A DNA stretch of 64,000 nucleotides from Spinacia oleracea (lineage: Eukaryota; Streptophyta; Magnoliopsida; Caryophyllales; Amaranthaceae): positions 6,805,501 to 6,869,500 of the forward strand of contig NC_079487.1 in the NCBI RefSeq assembly GCF_020520425.1, written 5' to 3'. Positions within the stretch are counted from its first letter, which is position 1. Each line of letters begins with the position of its first letter. The position numbers and the translations under genes were made by a program. The notes under the pieces were generated by a model. It was not told the DNA's origin and did no database searches. It worked only from the letters and a program-made list of their open reading frames with translations. Positions 36,371 to 49,454 of the stretch are shown here, piece by piece.

Positions 36371-36643
36371 TTGTTTCCTTATCTCCCGTATTACTATCTT
36401 TATTTGTTACTTTCTAAGCCAGGTCATAAATCATTAAGAAATGAATAATCTATACCTAGTAGTATTTAAAAAGGAAGACCATAAATTATTAGAAGCCATG
36501 TGGCATCTCATTATTAGAAGCCATGTAGCATCTCTCTTTCATCCATCATTTTGTTTTGTTTTTTTTCAATTTTTCTTTATTGTTTCTATGATTTACAACT
36601 TCTAATGTCTCTTCCACTCCATTTTCCTTATTCAACATCAAGT
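36371..36643. other. Stretch without recognised gene
   Basis: AT-rich DNA following CACTA C with a short direct repeat tattagaagccatgt.gcatct (about 36,488 and 36,511). No coding or element signature. Confidence 0.4.
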
Positions 36644-36645
36644 TA

Positions 36646-36687
<42 letters not shown>

Positions 36688-36690
<3 letters not shown>

Positions 36691-37031
36691 GTGATGATAA
36701 AGGTCGCAAGTTGCGACAACATTTAGTTGTCGCAATCTTACGTGTCGCAGTTTAATTGGTACATATAGGCGCCACGTAGGCTATGCGTCATCAGGATATT
36801 TTTACTATCAATTCAATATTTTTACTATAAAAATACATAAACATGGTAATCAATGTAAAGAAGGAAACAAATTAGAATATTAAGATTTTTCTACCTTTTT
36901 TGAAACATATATGATAGATTATATAAGTTAAATATTTTGGTTTCCAATTTAAATCATGACACATAAGCATGCCATGTCATCATTGTGACACGGCTTAAAG
37001 GTCGCATGCTGCGACCTTTATCATTTTCGTA
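36688..37031. mobile_element. MITE with ATGATAAAGGTCGCA inverted ends
   Basis: Inverted ends ATGATAAAGGTCGCA at 36,694 and (reverse complement) 37,010-37,024, enclosing about 330 bp with no frame. Flanked on both sides by ta dinucleotide runs, so a TA-type target duplication cannot be resolved. Contains additional gttgcgac/gtcgcaa inner inverted motifs. Confidence 0.65.
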
Positions 37032-37053
37032 TATATATATATATATATATAAA

Positions 37054-37674
37054 GGAGGCATATTTGGTGAATTAGAGCGCCACGTAGGATTACTAATGGT
37101 TTCGGCCAATGAAAAATAAGATTTCCACTTTATTTTTGAATTAAAAAAATTGAGTGTCACATAGATAATTAAATAGGTGCCACATAGATATTTTAATTAA
37201 TTAATTAATTACTAATACATACAACTCCTTATAAAATCAAACACTCTAATAATTAAAAATAAAATCTAAAATAAAATTCATCCAAAATCAAACACTAATC
37301 CAAAATAAAATAACATAAAATTCAATCCAAAATCAACCATTAATCAAACATTAGAGCGCCACGTACGAAATATAATGGTTTTGGCCAATGAAAAATAAGA
37401 TTTAAAAATTAATTTTGAATTTAAAAAAGTCGAGTGCCACGTAGATAAATAATTAAATGCCACGTACATATTTTTATTAATTAATTCTTAATATTATGCA
37501 TATACAATTTCATCCAAAATCAAACACTTTCATAATTAAAAAATAAATATAAAATGAAATACAATCCAAAATCAAAAATTAATCTAATCTAATATATAAA
37601 ATTGGTATGTATAAAAGTTTTATTTTAACTTATCAATTTAATAAAATCCGTGCATCGCACGGGCTAAAATCTAG
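37054..37674 (+). mobile_element. Helitron-like element, 3' end
   Basis: Ends with a GC-rich hairpin ccgtgcatcgcacgg at 37,648-37,662 followed by gctaaaatCTAG|T, the classical Helitron 3' signature (hairpin then CTRR with T flank). The body repeats agagcgccacgta..aatggtt..ggccaatgaaaaataag at about 37,073 and 37,354. The 5' TC end was not pinned down; the start given is the edge of the upstream ta run. Non-autonomous, no Rep/helicase. Confidence 0.65.
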
Positions 37675-38130
37675 TTGTTTAAAAAACTTATCCAACTCAT
37701 GACCATATTCCATAGGCCACAATCACAATTACTTCAACAAGATTCTATAACTTAAAATTATTATAAACAAATAAAATGAAAATGTTCCAATACTTAACCC
37801 ATCTAAAAACTGAGAAAGTTAATAGCTTTCCCTTCACAATTCATCATTTCCCATATTCTTCCATTTTGACAACAAGACGCTATCATATATTTTATGCAGT
37901 CCATGTCTAATTATTTTTTAGACTAGTTTGTAACTTTATTTTAGAGACCGGTTAATTTATAACTTAACATACTCTGTACATTCATTCTTTGGGCTATGCC
38001 CCCTTTACCCAACAAAAAATGTTTTTTCACACCAAATACCCTCGAATTTTAACTTAATTTACCATATACCCCCGTGTTTTCATTAATTCTATCATACACC
38101 TTATATCAAGTTAAAATTTTCGATAGCAAA

Positions 38131-38164
<34 letters not shown>

Positions 38165-38442
38165 GTTACTATTATTTTGGATAGCAATAAAAAATCATTA
38201 TTTTAAATTCTCAATATTTTTTAATTATTTTGAAAGGTTATAAATCTTTTTCCCTTTTACAATAAATAAAACAACCAAAAAAAGAGGAAGGAAATCAGCA
38301 ATCTCAACAGATTTTTCGCGTCATTGTCTTGCCTTCATATTCTCCGGTGCTCCCTCTATTCCCTCCATTCAAAATTCTCTCTTTCTCCAAATTCTTCTCG
38401 AAAAACCCTAAATCCCCAATTTCTCTCTCCACCAATTTCGCC
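37675..38442 (+). other. Upstream region and 5' leader of the ASB gene
   Basis: About 770 bp between the Helitron end and the ASB start. Contains an att trinucleotide microsatellite (38,131-38,163) and pyrimidine-rich leader just before the ATG (38,340-38,440). No clear TATA box could be singled out in this AT-rich DNA. Confidence 0.4.
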
Positions 38443-38895
38443 ATGCAAACATTGATTAATCCAGGCCACATTTCTACCTCATCTTCGATCAACACCTCCT
38501 TCAAATCCCTGATTCCCCGAAGATTTCCCGCCCAATCTTCATCATTGAAGTTTTCAGTCGACAATGGAGGTGGTGGTTTTAAGGGTGGTTTGAAGGCTGT
38601 TGCGGCGGATACTAAGGCGGTGGATTCTCGCCCTTTTGTTGTCATTGATAATTATGATAGCTTCACCTATAATCTCTGCCAGGTTTGTATTTTTGTTTTT
38701 ATGTTTTTGGATTTTATTATTGATTGAGATAATTTATTGTTGCATTTTGCATGTGTTCTTTTGAATTAATTATGCTCATTTTTTGAATTAATTGTGTATT
38801 TTTGAGTGGATTTTTTTAATTCGGTTTTGTGAATTGAGTTTTGGTGAAATTGAACTTAGCGGGACAAATTGAATAATTTGATTTTAGAAGTTTGG

Positions 38896-38926
<31 letters not shown>

Positions 38927-41900
38927 TAGTTATTTTTCTTGAATTTTTTTGTTGACTGAGATTATTGATTGTTGCATGTGATATTGTGAATTGATTCTGA
39001 GTTTATTAAATTGAAGATTTTTCCCCCTTTTTGGCGAATACTTTTTTTGCTTCTGACATGAAGTGATGATTGGAAGTGGAAATTAGGTGGATTGTTCAAT
39101 TTGTTTTTGTGAATTGAACGTAGCTGGACAAATTGAAATTATTGAATAATTTGATTTTAGAGGTTTAATATTATCTATTTACCTCACTGCGAAAAACTGA
39201 TTATTGTTTATTTTGGAGAGAAGGGTCAGGATTAATATTTTGGGTTGGAGGTGGAGGGGCGGATGAGGGTGGAAGAATAATCAATGGGGGGAGGAATTGT
39301 ATATTCTAAGGGACTAATGTAGGAATTTGAGATTCAGTTATTGGACCACTTCTGATGGTCATTCAATAAGTTTAGATAATCTGAAGATATCTAGTCCGTT
39401 GTGCAATGTAGAATTTGGAAGTTGTTTGATACCAAATGGTTGTGTTTATAAATGATAACGACAAATGCGGATGTTCGTATAACTAGATTGAGTCGAGAAG
39501 CTACAGAACTCTTGGAGTTCAGTAAATAACAAACAGTTGTAGTATGTAGAACATATTGCCGCGTGGAATTTTAGAAATTGGTTGATAGGATAGGGTGGCA
39601 GGTTATAAATAGTAACAAACTAACGACAAAAGCAGTTAAATTGGTTGATACAAAATTGTGGCTTGTAATAGTTGTAACAACAATTGTGATTAAATTTCTT
39701 TGACGAGCTTCCAACTAAATATAGCCGAAAAGCAACTAAAAGTTTATGAAGCCCCTGTCATTGTCTGAAGAAGTTTTTACTGTACTCACAACATGCCACC
39801 CTCAAGTGAATTGTCGTATTCATGTTTGTGTGTCTTTTCGAGCTCGTGTATTCGATTGCTAATGGACTTTACTTCTCTGATACAGTTAGGTGATGTATGT
39901 ATCCTGATTTCATGATTTTCGGGTTGGTAGAGTGTTGCTGGGAACAAGAGGGTAAGGCTTGGGGAAATGGTTATTGTCAAGAGGTGTTGTATTGAATCAA
40001 CGGAATAGGACACTAGGAATCTTCTTTATAGGAAAACGGGAATTGCATGGAACTTTGGGTTTCAACTATAATTTTGATATTCACTTGAGATAACTCATCG
40101 AAAGATGACGATTGGGAAGTTTTCGACTACTAGCCTCATGCGGAGTTAAAGTGATAAATAAGCTTTTACTGATATTTTGAAAATAGATACCGAGACCAAT
40201 CTAACACGTTCTTAAATGATAACGTTTTGATTTATATAATAGTGAGAATTTATGGTCAAATATTTTCATACTTAGAGATATTCTACAGCGTAAAGAACTT
40301 TATGCATGGTATTAGGCATGCAATTTTTGTTTGCTTTTTTCTTAGAGCTTTATGCTCGATATGATAGTTAGCTTTAGTTGAGGGAGCTGTTATCCCTTCA
40401 TCTCCTAGCTTAACGGTCATGGATTTGGTGCTCATCCTACCCTTGTGGGGATGCCCCTCTTTTTCCCTCTTGGCGAGGGCACCTTACTTGTCCAAAATGG
40501 CTCTTCATGAATAAGGCTGCTATTTTGCGATTTTAATCAGAAGTAAGATGTGCAAACTCTAAAAATTTTCACCAAAGCAGAAGAGATCCAACATTTGAAA
40601 TCTGTTATTCCAATTGCCGGATATTGTGAGACATACTCCAAGTCTTTTTCTCTGTGTTCTTATCCAAACTGGATAGGGGATTTAAGTACCCTCTGATATT
40701 GTCGCTTTATCTGAAATTATTACCGGGTTTAAGTTCGAAACTTGGATGAATATTTGTTCACTTTTGATTTAAAATTTATTTTATTAAATGTCATTTAAGT
40801 TTTGGTCTCTAGAAAGCTGTTATCTTACACTTAAACATTATGTTGTTTCCATTTTCAAGTATGTGGGAGAATTGGGCACAAACTTTGAGGTATACAGAAA
40901 TGACGAGATCTCCGTGGAAGAATTGAAAAGGTAAGGCGGAAGATTAGTGGTTGTGTTTATTTTATTTATTTATTTCATGGTATTTGGTGCTTGCAAATGT
41001 GTTTGAAACTTTGACATTGTATCCATATTTTTTGGATCTTCAATCGTAGATTAATGTTAATTAATGTTTTTAAAACTGTCATACCAGGAAAAATCCAAAG
41101 GGAATCCTTATATCTCCAGGTCCAGGTGAGAGCTTTTGCTTATTTTCTTTCAGAAACTTAATGTACTATCTACTCCTTTCTTTATAGTTGCATCAATTGG
41201 GTTGTGCATAAGATTTAAGAAAGTGAGTAAAGGGCGGGAGAGAGTAAAAGGTGGAGATACCAAAAATGTCCATGTCTTAACGAACAAAGGAGATAGATAG
41301 ATGCAATAGATATGAAAACTTTTGAAAGAGGAAATTGACACAATTAATAAAGATCGGAAGAAGTATAAGTATATCCTTTGATGGGAATCATAGGATCATG
41401 GGAGTCAAAGATTAATAATTCTTTGCGTTTTGACTTTAAATGGACTACTTCAAATGGCTCATAAAATTGAGTAACTCCTTATTATCATCCTCGTATCAGA
41501 TCTTGAAAGAATTTCTCATGAGTCTCATCTAAGGTTACATATATTTCACCCACCCACCAAAATCTCTGCCAAGGATTGGAGCATTTTTAGAGGCGTTGGA
41601 GTAACGTTGGTGTGGACTTTATAGCGTCCTGGTAGAAGATCCGCCCTATTCATGTTTTCTAGAATGTTGAAAGTTTGGTACAATGTGCAGCTTTGCACGT
41701 TCAGCTTTGTACGTAGATCTACGAAAGAAAAAAGAAAGGGAGAAAAATAAGAAAGAGAGAAAGTGACAATAAAGCTATAGAGTTCATAAGATGAGGCATA
41801 GCCTTAAGCTTTTACTCAAATCATATATCCATATGTGGGTATCTTTTTGGCTAGCGCTCAGGATAGTATTAGGTTAGGTGAACAGCAAAATATCTTGTTC

Positions 41901-44900
41901 TAACGTAGCTTATGACTGATGGGTAATTGGGTTCGTTTGTTCTACTCTTGTGTAGTTCTCCTAGTATATGGCTTCAAAGTTCAGAGACATCTCCAGTTGT
42001 TGTACTACTATATTTTCCTTTTTGAATTAAGTGATACACTGATAGGGCTGATGTTTAGGACCTCAAATTTGACATTGTTTTGAGGATCCAATGATTATTA
42101 AGGAGATCCGTGTGCGTACACTGTAAAAAATATGTCCCATTTTTCTGAGTTCTGGACAACTCTTGTTTGAGGATTTGAATTGTACATGCATGTAGTATTG
42201 TAATACTTCCAACAATTTATACTTGTTTCTGTTAACTGAAACCCATAATTTCTGTATCACATACTTCGCATATGTATGTCCCTGTACAATTGCTGTTGTA
42301 ATTTGATATTGCCCTTGCTAACCACACCCGCTCATGCGTTTCCGTTAAAAGGTACACCACAAGACTCGGGAATCTCTTTAGCTCTTGTGTTAGAATTGGG
42401 TGCCACTGTACCGATATTTGGTGTTTGTATGGGCCTCCAGTGCATTGGAGAGGCTTTCGGAGGTGAGAATTCACTCTGTTTCTCATTTTACCTGGGGACT
42501 CTTTTATACATCAGATTGACGTGATGCTGCTTCACATTCTGTTTTAACTTCTCTGTCTACTCATGATGCTGTTAGTATTGCTGTTTTTCCTTGGGCATAT
42601 TCATATTAAGTTGTTATTTCTTTGGAGGGATTATTTTCTTAGTTTATGGCAATAAGTACCTGTTGGCCTAGCTTGTGGGCAAGCTTCTGAGCCCAAGGAG
42701 CTGAAACTTGGCCAAACGGGTGTATAAATAAAGTAACTTCTACTTTTGGAGAAGCCCACTGCACAAGCAATTACTCGAGAGAAGCAGAAGCTACAAAATC
42801 AAGCTTCTCGTTCTAGCTTCCTGGGGAGCTGTTCCTACCTTTAATGAACTTTTCACAGAGACCAATATACCCCCAGGCAGCAAAAGTCATAAAGACTAGA
42901 TACCCTCAAATAAAAAAGAATCACAGAACCCTCCGTTTCTTCCATACCAGATTGCCTGCACATTTGCTGGATCTAGAAACCTGTAGGCATGTGTAGTAGC
43001 AATTGTCCTCCCTCATTTTTCTTCCAGTTTTTCTACAAAACTAATCAAGAATAGACGATGAAGGACTTTTGTGCGGTTGATGCGCTACTGGCGTCGATGC
43101 GCTGGTGGAGAGAGAAAATGACAGTTAGGGGTAATTTTGGGCTGTTAATTGGCAGCCCATCAAAGTCGATTGTAGTTTCCAGTGACAGTGAGCTTGATTA
43201 TGAGATACGATATAAGGGTGGCAGCCATTGGGGAGACCTGAATCAAAGAAAAATCTAACCCTTTGATCTAGTGGTCCTCTCTTCGTGTTGGATGTTCTCT
43301 TGCATACCATTAAATGACTGTATTATAGTAAATCAAACCCTTTATTTAATCAAACGACTTTGCTCTAGTGATTTCAAAGTAAAGATTCATTGTTCAACTA
43401 ATTGGGGCTTTAGGGGTGTTGGAATTGAAATAACTCAATAAGAGTGTGAGTATACAATCAAACACAAGTATATGGATTTTTTGATGCAAAGCCACAAGTA
43501 AATTCAGTCGGAATTCGGAAGCGTTAAAAAAAAACCAAGTATAAAGAAAAATATATTTTTCACTTTAAATGTTCATAATCTTCCTATGAAGTATATATTG
43601 TAATTGAAGTGTCTATCAACTTTGAAAGAAAAAACAAACAAAAAAATATGGGCTAAACAACATAAAAGTGTTTCTGCCGCTAAGAAGTGCTTCTAAATTG
43701 ATTAGGCCAAACAACTCAAAATTTCTCTAGAAACAGTTTCTAAAAAACTACTTCCAAGAAACAGAAACAGTTTCCTAGAAGCTTGGCCAAACAGGCCCTA
43801 AGTATAAAATACTGGAATAGATTTTTGGTTTTGTCTAAGCTCTAAACATTAACAAGCAGGAGAAGGGTAGATGACACACCAAAATAGTTCTTGTACTTGC
43901 AAAATTGTGAGTTGCAAATCCTAAAGTATGATCATGTACTAAGGTCAAAAGGCACTACACAGGATTACAGGAGTCCTGAGCTTATAATGTGAAGTTGCGA
44001 ACCATAAATGCTGTTCTACTTGCGATGTTAAAAATAGTTAACTGGAGCTGTTTCAGTGCAAGACATAGCTGTTATTGAAAGTCAGGGGGAGGGGGAGGAT
44101 ATCTGTAATTCTCTCCAATGTTTCAGTTATTCTATGATTCTATGAAGTATGAACTGCATAGAAAAATAACTTCTGTATTTTTACTGTAAGATTTCTTCAT
44201 TCATGAGCGCATTGAAAGGAATTTAACTAAATTAGTGGGGAAAATTTACGGAGGGGGGAAATTAAATTTCTGTGGGTGAGTGGGGGATACAGGAAGAGGG
44301 AGGGAAAGAAATATATGTAAATAAATTGATTCAGCAATCACGGTTTTAATTTACTTTCTAGTCTCAAATAGAGCTATAGGAAATCTTTAGCTTTCTTACA
44401 GCTTTCATTTTATTTCAAAACTTTTAATCAATATTTCCTTGTTCAGTATAAGTACGGAGTATAATTATCAAACCTCAACAAATGAGGAATTTGTATTGTC
44501 TTTTACAACTTTTCTACAACATAGCCTGAGTTAAGTCTACCCATTGAATTGTGATCATAGCCCTCCTTTCCTAAAAAAGCCCTTATCAGGCTCACTCTTG
44601 AGGAGTTGGGGGATGATTTGGATGTCCAGAGATTTTTGTTCTTCCAAATGGGAATGGCTTAATTAATTTTTTTGAAGGACGACAGAGCGGTTAGCAGGCC
44701 CTATCAGTTAATACTCCCTCCGTATTTAATTAAAAATACACTTTAACCGGCACATAGTTTTAGGAGAGTGAGTTGAATTTATTAAATAAGATGAAAATGG
44801 GATAGTAGGTGAACCATTTATTTTAGTAAAAAGATGATGTGAGTAAGTGTTGGGACACAAGAAGGAGAGAAATATTAATATAATTAGAAGTGGGGACCAT

Positions 44901-47478
44901 GACATGTCAAAAAAAGGAAACTGTATATTTTGATTAAATACGGCCGATTAAAGAAAGTGTATCTTTTAATTAAATACGGAGGGAGTAGATTTTTGCAATC
45001 TACTTAATCTGGAAGAATATGGAAGTCTTATTATAGTATAGCTAGCACCAGTTGCGCCTTCTTTTTTCTTAGTCGTAATTCTTGCTTGTTTTCTGCATGT
45101 GAGGCTTCTTAATTCCTTGAAGAGGATATTTCCATGGTATGGAGAAACTTGGGGAGAGATGGAGCGGGAGATGTGTTCATTTTAGATACAGAGGGTCTAT
45201 AACTACTCTTATTCTGATAATCTGATGTAGAGTTTTTTCCGGTTTACTTTTGTCTTTATCAATACCCACTGTTGAAGCAATGTTATTTTTATGCCTTGCT
45301 ATCATAGTGATAGCCTTGTTGAGGATTCCACCTGTGGTGATTTCTTTCATGGCCTGGAGTGCCATGTGTCACTCATGTTCTGCCATTCAAATTTCTTCAA
45401 TAAACCATATTCATGGAATCAATAAAGAAGTTCCCTTGTAATTCCTAGAAATACAGAATGTCAAAATAAGCTAAACTACTTGTAAGGGCGTACGCTCCAT
45501 TTTTTATTTATATTAATGCATTATGTGATTACTGCAGTTTTTTTTATTTTGCTGATGAATCCTATTCCAAGTGTGCGTTTGTCACATGTACAGGCTTTTT
45601 CTCTTCTGATATATCATGTTACCATGAATGATTTTACAGGGAAGGTTGTGCGTTCCCCATATGGGGTTATGCATGGGAAAAGCTCACCTGTATACTATGA
45701 TGAGAAGGGGAGCAATGGCTTGTTTTCAGGTTTACCCAAGTAAGTGTTTTGTTGTGTATAGTGTTCATACGTTTAATGGTCTAGATCATAGAGTCATGCA
45801 TCAGAACTACAAAGTGCTATAAGTGAACCAATTTTGCAAGTGTTTCATAACAAGGTTAAGAGGCAGTAAATTTGTTTAAATGGACGCTTCTTTTATTTAG
45901 ATCTACAGCTATGCTTTTTAGGAAATAGCAAAAGGTGTTGGTTGTATCATTTAAACTGTTTCATTAGTTCTTACATGCAGAAGAGGACCTTGGTTCCATT
46001 CTTCGTTGAACTTAAGCTATGTTGTACTAGATTTCTGGGTTGCCTTCAATTTGAATGAATATTGTGGCACAGAAATATAGTGGTTTTTGGTAGGGCATGA
46101 GACACACAGTCTCATGATGGGACTCCCATCTATCAGGACTAAGTGCCTGATGCCTCTGTTCACAGCTGTCTTCTCTCTTTGTTAAATGTCATTGTTTTCT
46201 GAAGAAGCTAGCTTTTGCTTCTCTTAGGCTCTGTTTGGTAGGGTGTAAAACGTTTTCATGGAAAACGATTTTCTTCTTTACAACCATCTTACGTTGTTCG
46301 GTTTGGCAAGGGATGGAAAACAATTTTCCATAACTCCCTTGAAGGTGGAGAAACATTTTTCATTTGAAAGGTTGGGAAACCACCTTTCCTCCTTACCTCC
46401 CTCTCCCTTCTTCCCCTCAATCTTCATCATTTTCTCCCATTTTCTTTTAAGGAACCAAATAAAGGAAAACTAGTTTGGAATTGTGTTTTCCCTTGGAAAA
46501 TGTTTTCAATGGAAAATCATTTTGCACTGAAAACGTTTTACACCAAACCAAACGGAGCCTTAATGTTTTTCCCCCTGATTTTGATGTAAACATTTCTAGA
46601 TATGATGTACCTTCTATTTCCAGACTATAACAATGGTAGTTGTTCAATGTTATCAGCCCCTTCACTGCTGCAAGATATCATAGCCTCGTGGTTAGAAGGG
46701 ATGGCTTTCCTGAGGAGCTTGAAATTACCGCATGGACCGAAGATGGGCTTGTCATGGCTGCTCACCATAAAAAATACAAATATTTACAGGTAAAAGCAGT
46801 TGTCTACAGCTTTATGATCTGTTTGAACCTCATGCCCCCCTCCCCCCTCGGCAAATAAAAAGAATGAGCAAAAAGGAAAAGAGAAAAGAAAAGTCTGTGC
46901 TCAACTGCCCATATAGATCTGTGACTTTCGCTTCAGTTTGAGACATGAATGTTTGAGCAAGTCCTTTCCTTGCATTTTGTAGTTTGAGGATGTTGATATC
47001 TTTCCTTTTTAAGCAATATTTTCTTGGGCTTCCCTTGTCATATTAGTTCTAAATGATCCATACGTTATCCCCTTCTGTCGCTTTGTTCATCTATTATAAT
47101 TGATTATGGTATATTCTAAAGTGAGGAGACTGAAGAGCGTCGAGAGACTCGAGACAGGAGATACATGTGGAATTTATAATCACTTATGTAATGTTTTTGT
47201 TTATTTGAAAGAAACAGCAAACAGGAGTGGGTTTGTCATGTTATTCTGAAGTCTTAAATACTGCACTTTTTGTATTTTCTGTGGTATTTATAAGGGGGGC
47301 TCATTCCGTGTTGGGAGATAGTTCTTCTAATTGTGCATGCCGTCTTTCGGAAATCAGACATTGTTAACACTAATTTCATCGATGACTTGATTTGCAGGGA
47401 GTCCAGTTTCATCCTGAAAGTGTTCTCACTCCAGAAGGAAAGGGAATTATTAAGAATTTCATCAAAATGATCGAGTGA
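38443..47478 (+). CDS. ASB: Anthranilate synthase beta subunit (glutamine amidotransferase), chloroplast
   Basis: Seven exons: 38,443-38,682, 40,860-40,930, 41,088-41,125, 42,352-42,462, 45,640-45,739, 46,657-46,789, 47,398-47,478; all introns are GT-AG and phases join, giving 257 residues (Arabidopsis ASB about 276). It supplies ammonia from glutamine to the alpha subunit, which makes anthranilate from chorismate, the first step of tryptophan synthesis, in the plastid. Residues 1-63 are Ser-rich and basic, a transit peptide. The class I amidotransferase domain starts at FVVIDNYDSFTYNLCQ (65-80), then LISPGPGTPQDSG, the nucleophile Cys142 in PIFGVCMGLQ, VRSPYGVMHGKSS, and His236-Glu238 in GVQFHPES. 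All triad residues are present, so it looks functional. The ATG at 38,443 is the first in frame. Introns 1 and 4 are long; introns 4 and 5 hold TEs. Confidence 0.95.
38895..38925. repeat. (TA)n microsatellite in ASB intron 1
   Basis: Uninterrupted ta dinucleotide run of about 15 units. Confidence 0.95.
42659..43798. mobile_element. Degenerate DNA transposon in ASB intron 4
   Basis: The left end CCTGTTGGCCTAGCTTGTGG and the right end (reverse complement GGGCCTGTTTGGCCAAGCTT) are imperfect inverted repeats, flanked by taagta on both sides (42,653-42,658 and 43,799-43,804). Secondary aagcttct/agaagctt motifs lie inside both ends. About 1.14 kb, no transposase. The end sequence resembles hAT or Harbinger-type MITEs with the TGTTTGGCC motif; superfamily undecided. 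Confidence 0.5.
44714..44985. mobile_element. Stowaway-type MITE in ASB intron 4
   Basis: 272 bp with inverted ends CTCCCTCCGTATTTAATTAA and a TA target duplication (44,712-44,713 and 44,986-44,987). CTCCCTCCGT is the standard Tc1/mariner Stowaway terminus of plants. Confidence 0.9.
46227..46559. mobile_element. Harbinger/Tourist-like MITE in ASB intron 5
   Basis: 333 bp, inverted ends GGCTCTGTTTGGTAGGGTGT versus GGCTCCGTTTGGTTTGGTGT, 3-bp target duplication tta (46,224-46,226 and 46,560-46,562). The tta duplication and GTTTGGT ends fit the PIF/Harbinger group. Confidence 0.85.
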
Positions 47479-47929
47479 TTGAAACAAAGATTTTTACCTT
47501 AGAAGCTCTTAAAATGGTAAATGTTGTTGTAGAAGCTGTTCAAGGAATTAGGTCTTTTGGCATCAAGAATCAAGATGAATGTAATCGTTATTGAAACAGT
47601 AGATCCAAATCTTGTTATAGTTGATTAAAAAAGCGGAGTTCCTAAGATAGTGTAATTATTGTAATAAGTCTATAGGGTATTCCATGAAGAAACACCTTTT
47701 AAAAGTCCTCCATTATGTGAACAAGTATCTTTTCATGCTTCGTATTTCCTACTGAGGGGAAACATCATTTCAGACTAGAAGTCTGAAAACTTCCTCTTTT
47801 CTTTTAGTCCGACTATTCGCTTAGTGGTTGATGTAACCCGAAAAAAGAAAAAAGGTCGAGGTCACCTTATCGTCCCGTCCCTATATCGCTTCAATTTGTC
47901 CCTTCCCCACCTAATCCCCTAAAAAAACT
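47479..47929 (+). other. 3' region of ASB
   Basis: Likely 3' untranslated region up to around 47,650-47,700 followed by intergenic DNA. An aataagtc-like signal occurs near 47,665. No other gene. Confidence 0.4.
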
Positions 47930-47931
47930 TA

Positions 47932-48233
47932 CTACTTCCGTTTTAAAATGATTTTTACGGTTGCTATTGGTACAAATATAAAGACAAAAAAAAAAAGTGC
48001 GTAAAAAGGCGGGTGTATATAATAAAAATATAATAGATGGGTAAAAAATAGATGGGTGTAAGAAAAAAAAAATGAATAAAGTAAGAGAAAATGAATAAAA
48101 ATTTGTAAATGTTGTGGGTAAGAGGGATAGGATAATAATTTTAATGTCCAAAAATATAATAAAGTAAAGTGTGAAGAATATTATGAAATAGACTAAAGCG
48201 AAAAGTGTAAATATCATTTTGAAACGGAGGTAG
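47932..48233. mobile_element. Stowaway-like MITE
   Basis: Inverted ends CTACTTCCGTTTTAAAATGA versus CTACCTCCGTTTCAAAATGA, TA target duplication at 47,930-47,931 and 48,234-48,235, 302 bp, AT-rich and non-coding. Confidence 0.85.
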
Positions 48234-48428
48234 TATATTTTTGGGACTTGGTCTCATAAACCCCCCAAAATCCGTGTGAGGGCATTCCAGAGGTCATGTA
48301 GGGTTGGTTGGAACCATAAACACCCTATAATTGCTCATTTTAGGCTCAAAATTACTTGATTCAACAAAAACGAGTTTTGTGAGCTGAAGTGGATGGTTCT
48401 TCTGATGAGGCTTGTGGTGCTAACGTAA

Positions 48429-49339
48429 GGGGCCATTTGGTTGGGGGTATTCAGGAAAGGGAAAGGGAATCAGAAGGATTAATTCCCTTTGTTGTTGTTT
48501 GTATTGCTATTTCAATAATTCCCTTTACCCCCTTGATTCCCTCAAATCCCTCTATATTGATTCCCCACCCCCCTCTAGGTATTGGCTTTCCCATTCCCTG
48601 ATCCACCATACACCACCAACACACCACCACATCCACCATATACCAACCCATAACACTCACCATCACCAATTGTCTGTTGGTTCAGTGGTGATTGGGGCTG
48701 AACTTGGTAGGGAGAACTCGTGTTCGATCCCCCGCAACAACAATTGGGAGGGGACTGAAACCTATCTACCCAGAACTCGCCCCGAATCCGGATTAGCCTA
48801 AGGTGAACCGGGTGCTAACACCAAAAAAAAAAAAAACACTCACCATCTGAGCCACCCTAACCGTGGACCCACCCTTGAGGGAATCATTCCGGCGTCCTTT
48901 ACCCCATCTGAGTCACCCTAACGGTTTCCGGCTAGTTGTTGGCGAGTTCGCAACTTAGTTTCCGGCGAGTTGCTGGCGAGTTGTTGACGGCTTCTAGCGA
49001 GATCGGAGGTTCTGGCGAGTTGCTGGCGGTTGCTGGCGAGATTCGAAGGTTGCTGGCGAAATCGGGTTGCCGATGGGTAGGCTTTAGATCTTTCCGAGCG
49101 AGAGTGAGTCACGGTCGATGAGAGACAGGAGTCGCATATCGAGTAGGCTCCCATGTCGGAGCCCGTAGGTCGTCGGCTGGGGGTGGTGGACTGGTGGTGG
49201 ATTGGTGGTGGGATTTTTAGGGTTTTCTTTCAATATGTTTAAACAAACAACACTTGAAATCTAATGGATTTGCTTTCCATTCCATTCCATACCCTTTCTT
49301 GATTCCATTCCCTTTACCCCGTGTGAACCAAACAACCCC
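48429..49339. mobile_element. Harbinger-like MITE containing a SINE
   Basis: Ends GGGGCCATTTGGTTGG and (reverse complement) GGGGTTGTTTGGTTCA, 3-bp duplication taa at 48,426-48,428 and 49,340-49,342, 911 bp. The ends continue with aaagggaat-rich inverted sequence. Interior has ggcgagttgctggcg-type repeats (48,935-49,055) and a nested SINE. Confidence 0.8.
48665..48834 (+). mobile_element. tRNA-derived SINE, intact, nested in MITE
   Basis: Internal RNA polymerase III boxes are visible: A box tggttcagtggtg and B box gtgttcgatcccc about 35 bp later. It ends in a 14-A tail and is flanked by a 13-bp direct repeat aacactcaccatc (48,652-48,664 and 48,835-48,847). 170 bp, plus orientation. Confidence 0.9.
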
Positions 49340-49454
49340 TAAATCATTCGTGCTTCCTTTTCGGGTTCGTAAAAGTCACAATTGTCTCAAATATGAAGGC
49401 TTTAATACACCATTTTGGACAAGTTTGTAGATTTTCGAGGAGGTTGGAGAGGGG

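Noticed and set aside
38329-38442. Longer ASB start upstream of 38,443 in the same frame
   Set aside because: The frame is open but has no ATG before 38,443, so it is leader sequence.
41168-41370. Possible MITE in ASB intron 3 (ctactcctttcttt..aaaggagatag)
   Set aside because: The ends match poorly and no target duplication could be found.
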